Source: Novosphingobium sp.
Lineage (GTDB): Bacteria; Pseudomonadota; Alphaproteobacteria; Sphingomonadales; Sphingomonadaceae
DNA length: 12,041 nt
Reading direction: 5' to 3'
NCBI GenBank assembly: GCA_028697875.1
Contig: JAQVEQ010000087.1
Span: forward strand, 1-12,041
Shown: positions 6,689 to 12,041 of the stretch, piece after piece
Numbering within the stretch: the stretch's first letter is position 1
Layout of the letters: the number at the start of each line of letters is the position of its first letter
The notes under the pieces: generated by a model
Told to the model about the DNA's origin: nothing
The model's database searches: none
What the model saw: only the letters and a program-made list of their open reading frames with translations
Made by a program: the position numbers and the translations under genes

Positions 6689-7477
6689 ATGCTCCTGAAG
6701 GACAAGGTCGTAGTAATCAGCGGGGTCGGTCCCGGCATGGGCCAGGCCATGGCGCGCATTGCCGCGGCGGAAGGGGCCAAGGTCGTCCTTGCCGCCCGCA
6801 ACAAGGATTTCCTCGAACAGGTCTGCGACGAAATCGCCGCCGCCGGGGGCACCGCCATCGCGGTACCGTGCGACATTGCCGATGCGGACCAGTGCAAGGC
6901 GCTGGCCAAGGCGGCGGCCGACGCCTTCGGCGGGCGGATCGATGGCCTCGTCAACAGCGCCTACTACCACGGCGACTGGAGTTTCATCGAAAACTCGGAC
7001 GAAGACGACTGGGCGAAGATCTTCGACGTCAGCTGCCTCGGCACCCTGCGCCTGACCAAGGCCTGCGTCCCCTACCTCAAGGATGGCGGCGCGGTGGTAA
7101 ACGTCTCCACCATGGCCACTGTCAGGCCCTATGGCACCGAACACGGGATGGAGATGGGCTATGCCGTCACCAAGGGCGGGATCAACGTCCTGACCAAGTA
7201 CATGGCGACCGACCTCGGCCGCTACGGCATCCGCGTGAACACCTGCCGCATGGGCTGGATCCACGGCGCACCCGTGCAGGGCTTCATCGATTCCGAAGTG
7301 GCGCAGGGGCGCAAGGAAGAAGACGTGGTCGGCGCGATCACCAAGGACATCCCGCTGGGCAAGATTCCGCCGGAAGACGACTGCGCCCGGGCCGTGCTGA
7401 TGATGATTTCCGACTATTCCGCAGTGGTTACCGGCGCGGCGCTCGACGTCAATGGCGGCCACTGGATGGCGCCGTAA
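6689..7477 (+). CDS. SDR family oxidoreductase, divergent active-site motifs
   Basis: This 262-residue short-chain dehydrogenase/reductase has the nucleotide-binding motif SGVGPGMG (11-18), the catalytic Tyr158 and Lys162 in YAVTK, and Ser140 in VNVST. Three points depart from the classical pattern. NNAG is replaced by NSAY (89-92). The Asn of the catalytic tetrad, expected in the D-V-N-L-x-G stretch, is Ser115. The Ser140-Tyr158 interval is longer than the usual 12-14 residues. The C-terminal VVTGAALDVNGGHWM is normal for the family. The reaction is most likely oxidation of a secondary alcohol or reduction of a ketone. It starts 22 bases after the hydrolase gene with GGGGAGA upstream, so it belongs to the same transcript. 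The family is certain; the substrate is unknown. Confidence 0.94.
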   Translation: MLLKDKVVVISGVGPGMGQAMARIAAAEGAKVVLAARNKDFLEQVCDEIAAAGGTAIAVPCDIADADQCKALAKAAADAFGGRIDGLVNSAYYHGDWSFIENSDEDDWAKIFDVSCLGTLRLTKACVPYLKDGGAVVNVSTMATVRPYGTEHGMEMGYAVTKGGINVLTKYMATDLGRYGIRVNTCRMGWIHGAPVQGFIDSEVAQGRKEEDVVGAITKDIPLGKIPPEDDCARAVLMMISDYSAVVTGAALDVNGGHWMAP

Positions 7478-7497
7478 TCGAACACTGCCGTTTAGGC

Positions 7498-7524
7498 TTG
7501 CCTTGCCCCATGCGGGCAAGGCAA
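7498..7524. terminator. Perfect 11-bp stem-loop between two SDR genes
   Basis: TTGCCTTGCCC at 7498-7508 is the exact reverse complement of 7514-7524, with a five-base loop. It starts 20 bases after the SDR stop. A run of five T begins 12 bases beyond the stem (7537-7541), which is too far for a textbook intrinsic terminator. It may still cause partial termination or separate the upstream sulfotransferase-hydrolase-SDR unit from the SDR-ADH unit downstream. Confidence 0.5.
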
Positions 7525-7559
7525 TCAGGCCCCACGTTTTTGCAGAATCAGAGAGAGCG

Positions 7560-8417
7560 ATGACCAAGGAAGAAGAAAAGTTCGCGGGCGGCGTGGCCGT
7601 CATTACCGGTGCCGGCGCGGGGATCGGCTCGGGCCTCGCCCGCCGTGCGGGCCAGCTCGGCATGCACGTGGTCGTGACCGACATCAACGGCGGCGCCGCG
7701 GAAAAGGTCGCACAGGAAATCCGCGATGCCGGCGGCCAGGCCGAAGCCATGGTGGTCGACGTCTCCAAACCGTCCGAGCTCGACCGCCTGGCCGAAGAAG
7801 TCTTCGCCAAGCACGGCAGCGTGCGCCTGCTGGTCAACAACGCCGGGATCGAAACGATCGGCTACACCTGGGAAATCCCGACCGAGCGCTGGGAAGCGAC
7901 GCTCAACATCAACCTCCATGGCGTGATCCACGGCGTGCGCGCCTTCGTGCCGAAAATGCTCGCCACCGGGGAGGAATGCTGGATCGCCAACCTCGCCTCG
8001 ATCGGCGCTTTCGGCATGATGCCGACGCAAACCGCCTACATGGTTACCAAGCACGCGGTGCAGTCGTTCAGCGAGTGCCTCTATCTCGAAATGCAGCTCA
8101 AGAACGCACCGATCCACGTTTCCTCGGTGATCCCGGGGATGCTCAAGACAAGCATCTTCGACGCCGCCCGCGGCGAAGGCGAGCCGGAAGGCGCCGCCGC
8201 CCACCGCAAGGTCATGCACGACATGATGGCGGCCTATGGCATGGACCTGGACGCTGGCTGCAAGCGCATCATGGAACGGATCGCCGCCAACGAGTTCTGG
8301 GCGGACACCCAGCCGGACATGACCGAACAGTCGCTCGCCGGGCGGATCAAGTTCTTCCAGGAGCAGGCGCAACCGGCCATCGCCGACCAGGCGCGCGGCC
8401 TGCTCGGACTGGACTGA
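7560..8417 (+). CDS. SDR family NAD(P)-dependent oxidoreductase (classical)
   Basis: With the ATG at 7560 this is a 285-residue short-chain dehydrogenase/reductase. The cofactor motif is TGAGAGIG (16-23). Asp41 at the end of strand 2 favours NAD. NNAG is at 93-96. Asn118, Ser147, Tyr160 and Lys164 form a complete catalytic tetrad with the usual 13-residue Ser-Tyr spacing. The tail beyond about residue 200 is extended and helix-rich. It lacks the common 'TGxxxxVDGG' ending, as in SDRs annotated as general 'SDR family NAD(P)-dependent oxidoreductase' with a longer C terminus. GAGAGAG just upstream serves as ribosome binding site; the frame is open further upstream, but those codons run through the hairpin and lack a start with support. 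The next gene follows 12 bases after the stop. The substrate is unknown. Confidence 0.94.
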   Translation: MTKEEEKFAGGVAVITGAGAGIGSGLARRAGQLGMHVVVTDINGGAAEKVAQEIRDAGGQAEAMVVDVSKPSELDRLAEEVFAKHGSVRLLVNNAGIETIGYTWEIPTERWEATLNINLHGVIHGVRAFVPKMLATGEECWIANLASIGAFGMMPTQTAYMVTKHAVQSFSECLYLEMQLKNAPIHVSSVIPGMLKTSIFDAARGEGEPEGAAAHRKVMHDMMAAYGMDLDAGCKRIMERIAANEFWADTQPDMTEQSLAGRIKFFQEQAQPAIADQARGLLGLD

Positions 8418-8429
8418 GGAGGGACAGCC

Positions 8430-9458
8430 ATGCGGGCAGCGGTCTTCCATGAAGCGGGGCAGCCGCTCCGGATCGAAACGGTCGACGATCCGCGGCCCGC
8501 ACCCGGCGAAGTCGTGATCGCGGTCAGCGGATCGGGCATCTGCGGTTCCGACCTGCACATGACCCAACACCCGGGGCACACGCCCGCCGGGCTGATACTG
8601 GGCCACGAATACGCTGGGACCATCGCCGCCCTGGGCAAGGACGTGACCGGCGGCTGGAAGATCGGAGACAGGGTAACCGCCCTGCCCCTGTTCCCCTGCC
8701 ACACCTGCGAGGCGTGCGAAGCGCACATGCCGCAGCTCTGCCCCAACGGGCAGTTCGCCGGAACGACGCTGGATAAGCCCGGCGCCTATGCGCAATACGT
8801 CACCGCGCGCGCGGACCTGCTGCAGAAAGTGCCCGCCGGGGTGGGCGATGTCGAAGCGGCCATGATCGAACCGCTCGCGGTCGGCCATCACATTGTCAGC
8901 CGCGCGGATATCCGCAAGGGCGAGGCGGTGCTGGTGATCGGCGGCGGCCCGATCGGTGCGGCCGTGGCCCTGTTCGCCCGGGCGGCCGGGGCGGGCCATG
9001 TGGTGGTCAGCGAACCTTCGGCCGAACGGCGCACGCGCTGCCTCGACTTGGGCGCGACTGCCGCGATCGATCCGGTGAACGAAAACGTCGGCAAGCGCTT
9101 CGGCGAACTGACCGGCACCCGGCCTGCCGTGGTCTTCGAATGCGTCGGCATCCCGGGCATGGTTCAGCAGGCGGTCAATTACGCCGCCGTGCGCGGCCGC
9201 GTCGTGGTCGCCGGGGTGCTGTTCGGGGACGACAGCCTTTCGCACATCGGCGGGCTCGGCAAGGAAGTGTCGATCGTCTACAGCCAGGCCTATGTCGAAC
9301 GCGACTTCGCGGCCGTGATCGACGCGCTGGCCAAGGGCCTGGTCGACGCCAGGCCGATGCACACGGCGACCGTCAGCCTCGACGAACTGCCGGACATGTT
9401 CGAGAGCCTGCGCAACGCCCCGTCGCAGTGCAAGGTGCTGATCGATCCGACGCTTTAG
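8430..9458 (+). CDS. Zinc-dependent alcohol dehydrogenase, MDR family (2,3-butanediol/threonine dehydrogenase-like)
   Basis: This 342-residue medium-chain dehydrogenase is expected to oxidise a secondary alcohol with NAD(P). Catalytic zinc ligands are visible: Cys38 in GICGSD and His59-Glu60 in GHE, with Glu147 in IEPLAVG. The structural zinc lobe is intact, with Cys90, Cys93, Cys96 and Cys104. The Rossmann motif GGGPIG is at 171-176, followed by VVVSEPS at the end of the next strand. A strong GAGGAGGG sequence overlaps the stop of the preceding SDR gene, and the spacing of 12 bases argues for co-transcription with it. The gene ends only three bases from the end of the oppositely oriented AraC-family gene. 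The family and zinc content are secure. Butanediol- and threonine-dehydrogenase annotations would only be nearest labels, and the real substrate is unknown. Confidence 0.94.
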   Translation: MRAAVFHEAGQPLRIETVDDPRPAPGEVVIAVSGSGICGSDLHMTQHPGHTPAGLILGHEYAGTIAALGKDVTGGWKIGDRVTALPLFPCHTCEACEAHMPQLCPNGQFAGTTLDKPGAYAQYVTARADLLQKVPAGVGDVEAAMIEPLAVGHHIVSRADIRKGEAVLVIGGGPIGAAVALFARAAGAGHVVVSEPSAERRTRCLDLGATAAIDPVNENVGKRFGELTGTRPAVVFECVGIPGMVQQAVNYAAVRGRVVVAGVLFGDDSLSHIGGLGKEVSIVYSQAYVERDFAAVIDALAKGLVDARPMHTATVSLDELPDMFESLRNAPSQCKVLIDPTL

Positions 9459-9461
9459 GGC

Positions 9462-10361
9462 CTAGCGGGACAGCAGCCTCGCATACTGGCTCGGCGTGCG
9501 GCCCGTCATCCGGCGGAAGGCGGCTGTGAAAGCGCTGGGCGTCGCATAGCCGAGCGTACTGGCGATCTCGTTCATCGCCATCTCTCCTGCTCGCAGCATG
9601 TCCTGCGCCCGTTCCAGCCGGACCGCGGCCGCATGGTCGGCCAGCACCTTGCCGCTCGCTTCCAGGAAACTGCGCGACAGGTGCGACCGGCTGATCCCGC
9701 ACAGGGCGGCCAGTTCGGCAGTGGTCGGCCAATGCCCCGCACTGCCCCGCAACGCCTCCTCGATCCGCGCCAGTTGCCACGGGGCGAGCCCGCCGCGCGC
9801 GCCCGGCCGGCGCGAGGGCATGCGCAGCCGCCGGCCGATTTCGACCATCAGCAGGCGGACCAGCGACTCCGCCGCCATCGCCGAGCCGAAGGCGGGCACT
9901 GTCAGTTCCTGGCGCAACCGTTCGGCCAGCGCGAACATGGTGGACGAGGTAATCATGGCGCAGCGCCGCAGGAGGTCGGGGTGCCATTCGGCCAGCCCGG
10001 TGGCCGCTTCGAACACGGCCGGGTCCATCCGGCAGGTCATGATCTCCAACACGCCGCCATCGCCGATGGAATGCATCGCCACGCCCGCCGGGCGGAACAG
10101 CATCCGCCCGACCCTATGCCCGCGCCGCTCGCCCCCGTCGAAGGTCACTTGCCCGTTCATCCCGCCCGTGCGCGGCATGACGACCGAAAAGATCGGCGCG
10201 TCGTCCAGTTCCAGCATCTCGTTGGGACTCGGCAGGTCGTAGCGGCGCAATTCGATATGCGCTTCGGGAATCGTCAGCGCGGCAAGCACGGTCCACGGAC
10301 GGAGGGCCGCCTCCCCTTCCGCCTCGGCGCCCATGCGCAGGTCGATCAGGTCATTTTGCAT
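9462..10361 (-). CDS. AraC family transcriptional regulator
   Basis: This 299-residue regulator has an N-terminal ligand/dimerisation half and a C-terminal pair of helix-turn-helix motifs. The first helix-turn-helix is around TTAELAALCGISRSHLSRSF (about 216-235). The second is around MNEIASTLGYATPSAFTAAF (about 264-283), followed by the family signature FRRMTGRTPSQYARLL. The N-terminal half (about 30-130) looks beta-rich and cupin-like, consistent with sensing a small molecule. I prefer the ATG at 10361 because it opens the conserved reading; a TTG at 10385 would add eight residues, and neither has a clear ribosome binding site. It is convergent with the zinc alcohol dehydrogenase (three-base gap) and divergent from the MDR gene at 10466. 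It is therefore the natural candidate to control the flanking catabolic genes and itself. The effector is unknown. Confidence 0.93.
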   Translation of the reverse strand: MQNDLIDLRMGAEAEGEAALRPWTVLAALTIPEAHIELRRYDLPSPNEMLELDDAPIFSVVMPRTGGMNGQVTFDGGERRGHRVGRMLFRPAGVAMHSIGDGGVLEIMTCRMDPAVFEAATGLAEWHPDLLRRCAMITSSTMFALAERLRQELTVPAFGSAMAAESLVRLLMVEIGRRLRMPSRRPGARGGLAPWQLARIEEALRGSAGHWPTTAELAALCGISRSHLSRSFLEASGKVLADHAAAVRLERAQDMLRAGEMAMNEIASTLGYATPSAFTAAFRRMTGRTPSQYARLLSR

Positions 10362-10465
10362 CACGGATAAACGATAAGGGCACAAAAGCGATAGAACAAG
10401 CGCTGGCCGCCCACCGGGACGGGTGGCATCATTTCTCCAGCAACGAGAACACGAGCGGAGAGACG
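10362..10465. promoter_or_regulatory. Divergent intergenic region with candidate operator repeats
   Basis: These 104 bases separate the AraC-family start from the MDR start, so both promoters probably lie here. CGATAAGGG (from 10372) and CGATAGAAC (from 10389) share CGATA in direct orientation 17 bases apart. CCACC at 10411-10415 and GGTGG at 10422-10426 form a short inverted repeat. Direct half-sites are typical of AraC-family operators, but these are short and could be chance. The control role is inferred from the gene arrangement. Confidence 0.35.
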
Positions 10466-11509
10466 ATGACCGGCGCTGTCATGCAACTGGCACGCGTCCA
10501 TGGCCCCGGCGATGTCCGGCTGGACGACGTTCCCATCCCCGAAGCGGGCCACGGCGAAGCGATCGTGCGCGTTGCCGCATGCGGCATCTGCGGCAGCGAC
10601 CTGGGCTATATCGCACAAGGCGGGCTGGGCGGCGGCGAACCGCTCGCCGCGCCGCTGCCTATCGGGCACGAATTCGCCGGAACGGTTGTCGCGACCGGCC
10701 CCGGCGTGAACGGAATCGAGCCGGGCCTGCGCGTCGCGGTGAACCCCGACGACGGTTATATCGGCGGCGGCGGGCCGGAAGGGGCGATGGCGCCCTATAT
10801 CCGCGTAACCGGCGCCGCCATCGGCGAAACCCTTTACCCCCTGCCCGGTCATGTCGGCTTCGATGAAGCCGCCCTGGCCGAGCCGCTTTCGGTCGGGCTC
10901 CACGCCCTGCGCATCCTCGGTGTTGAGGCGCAGCACAAGGTTGCCGTGCTGGGCGCGGGCCCGATCGGATTGTGCACGGTGGCGATGCTGCGCCATCTCG
11001 GCTGCCGCGACATTGCCATTTTCGACCAGGTGCCGGCGCGGCTGGAACGGGCCCGTGCGCTGGGTGCGGAACTGGCTGTCGACGTGGCGGAGGAAAGCCT
11101 GCCGGATGCCCTTGCCCGTTTCCATGGCGAGGGCGTGCGCTTCGGCACCCGTTTTGCCGATACCGACATGTTCATCGACTGCGCCGGAGCCGAAGCCGCT
11201 CTCAGGGAAGTCATCGGCATTGCCAAGTACCGCGCGCGGATTGCCGTGGTCGCGCTCTACAAGAAGCCCGCCCAGATCGATCTGTGGAAGCTGATGGCGA
11301 ACGAGATCCTCATCACCGGCTCGATCGCGGTCGACCGCAAGGCCGAGTTCGCCGAGGCGCTGGAGATGATCGCCGGGGGCAGGCAGGACCTCGCCCCGCT
11401 CATCAGCCACCGCATGGATTTTTCCCTCTTCAACGCCGCCCTGACCGTGGCCGCCGATGCCGAACATTCGGCCAAGGTCATGCTGACATTCAAGGACAGT
11501 GCCGCATGA
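10466..11509 (+). CDS. MDR family alcohol dehydrogenase-like protein lacking the structural zinc lobe
   Basis: This 347-residue medium-chain dehydrogenase has the catalytic-zinc signature: Cys42 in CGICGSD, His68-Glu69 in GHE, and Glu139 in AEPLSVG. It also has a Rossmann motif GAGPIG (163-168). The loop that normally carries four structural-zinc cysteines is replaced by a glycine-rich, cysteine-free stretch (NPDDGYIGGGGPEG, 93-106). It therefore probably binds one zinc, or is stabilised differently. The expected reaction is NAD(P)-linked oxidation of a secondary or polyol-type alcohol. The ATG at 10466 has GGAG five bases upstream; a second in-frame ATG at 10481 is possible. It is transcribed away from the AraC-family gene. 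Its stop overlaps the next start as ATGA, which implies translational coupling with the sulfotransferase. Confidence 0.92.
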   Translation: MTGAVMQLARVHGPGDVRLDDVPIPEAGHGEAIVRVAACGICGSDLGYIAQGGLGGGEPLAAPLPIGHEFAGTVVATGPGVNGIEPGLRVAVNPDDGYIGGGGPEGAMAPYIRVTGAAIGETLYPLPGHVGFDEAALAEPLSVGLHALRILGVEAQHKVAVLGAGPIGLCTVAMLRHLGCRDIAIFDQVPARLERARALGAELAVDVAEESLPDALARFHGEGVRFGTRFADTDMFIDCAGAEAALREVIGIAKYRARIAVVALYKKPAQIDLWKLMANEILITGSIAVDRKAEFAEALEMIAGGRQDLAPLISHRMDFSLFNAALTVAADAEHSAKVMLTFKDSAA

Positions 11510-12041
11510 GCGCCCCCACCGATACCCTGCCCAACGACATCGTGATCGACGACCTGGCCGAACCGCGCCTGACGCCTGCCATCATCGCCGCGCGCGAAGG
11601 CCCGGCCGATTTCGACGAAAACATGACCGCCGACCAAGTGCTCGCCCATGCCGTGGAGATGACGGGCGGGCTCGACGACTTCGGCGAGGACACCGGCTTT
11701 CGCGAACGCCTGGCCGTGATCCTGCAATCGCTGGCCGAGGACGAAGGGCTGACGCGCGGCGGGCGCATCACCATCGTCGACCACGCGATCCGCGTCATGG
11801 CCAACCGCCTGCGCATCGAAGACCTGGTGAAGCGCCACCCGGAAATTCTCGAAATCGAAATCGACCGCCCGCTGATTATCGCCGGGCTGCCGCGTTCGGG
11901 AACCACGCACCTCGTCAACTGGCTGTCGCGTGACGAACGGCTCCACTCGTTGACCTTGTGGGAGTCGGAAGAGCCGGTGCCGTCGGCCCCGCCGCCCCCG
12001 CCCGGCCAACCCGACCCGCGCGAACAGCGCAGCGCCGAGTT
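11506..12041 (+). CDS. Sulfotransferase family protein, 3' end beyond the window
   Basis: An open frame of 178 complete codons begins at the ATG inside the ATGA overlap with the MDR gene and runs off the right edge without a stop. The 5'-phosphosulfate-binding loop is LPRSGTT (128-134). It is preceded by RLRIEDLVKRHPEIL (101-115), which closely resembles the corresponding segment of the sulfotransferase at 4535-5710 (RLRMVEDIKRHPEIL in that protein, with a one-step shift). The N-terminal helical region is longer here than in that paralogue. A proline-rich stretch (about 157-171) follows the first part of the catalytic domain. The 3'-phosphate-binding segment and acceptor site lie outside the window. 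The protein should transfer sulfonate from PAPS to a hydroxyl. It is coupled to an alcohol dehydrogenase-like gene, so it may act on the same alcohol. Confidence 0.88.
   Translation, partial: MSAPTDTLPNDIVIDDLAEPRLTPAIIAAREGPADFDENMTADQVLAHAVEMTGGLDDFGEDTGFRERLAVILQSLAEDEGLTRGGRITIVDHAIRVMANRLRIEDLVKRHPEILEIEIDRPLIIAGLPRSGTTHLVNWLSRDERLHSLTLWESEEPVPSAPPPPPGQPDPREQRSAE

Noticed and set aside
7548..9362. A 604-codon open frame on the minus strand.
   Set aside because: It is the antisense shadow of the classical SDR and zinc ADH genes, both of which have full family motifs on the plus strand. Its translation is His/Arg/Gly/Ala-rich with no recognisable domain, as expected for GC-rich antisense frames.
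1..12041. Insertion sequences, att sites, CRISPR arrays, tRNA or rRNA genes.
   Set aside because: No transposase-like protein, regularly spaced repeats, cloverleaf-like sequence or rRNA-like stretch was seen by reading either strand.

Overview
The window is a GC-rich, densely coding stretch that looks like accessory catabolic DNA from an alphaproteobacterium. A sphingomonad (Novosphingobium/Sphingobium type) fits best, because that group commonly carries clusters mixing SDR and MDR dehydrogenases, 'sulfotransferase family' proteins, DhlA-like hydrolases and AraC regulators. This taxonomic guess is inference from gene content and codon bias, not from a marker gene. No rRNA, tRNA, CRISPR array, insertion sequence or phage gene was seen. 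No gap between genes exceeds about 200 bases.

Layout. Nine genes run left to right: an SDR dehydrogenase (43-849); a predicted PhyH-like Fe(II)/2-oxoglutarate oxygenase, copy A (1052-2104); a zinc-free MDR enone reductase (2185-3297); a diverged second oxygenase, copy B (3339-4403); a PAPS-type sulfotransferase (4535-5710); a haloalkane-dehalogenase-like alpha/beta hydrolase (5722-6666); a divergent SDR (6689-7477); a classical SDR (7560-8417); and a zinc alcohol dehydrogenase (8430-9458). An AraC-family regulator (9462-10361) faces them on the minus strand. To its right, and transcribed away from it, a second MDR dehydrogenase (10466-11509) overlaps by four bases the start of a second sulfotransferase, which the window edge cuts (11506 onward). 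Hairpins lie in the gaps after the first SDR, after oxygenase A and between the two later SDRs. They may divide the left block into sub-operons.

How the genes may work together. The set contains the steps of a typical pathway for an alicyclic, terpenoid or steroid-like substrate: hydroxylation (two oxygenases), alcohol/ketone interconversion (three SDRs, two MDR alcohol dehydrogenases), enone reduction (MDR), sulfonation (two sulfotransferases) and nucleophilic displacement or hydrolysis (alpha/beta hydrolase). The actual substrate cannot be read from the sequence. The AraC protein is the obvious candidate regulator.

The most notable item is the oxygenase pair. Neither copy matches a named enzyme I recognise. 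Both keep an HxD...H...R arrangement with the spacing known from phytanoyl-CoA hydroxylase, and they flank an enone reductase.
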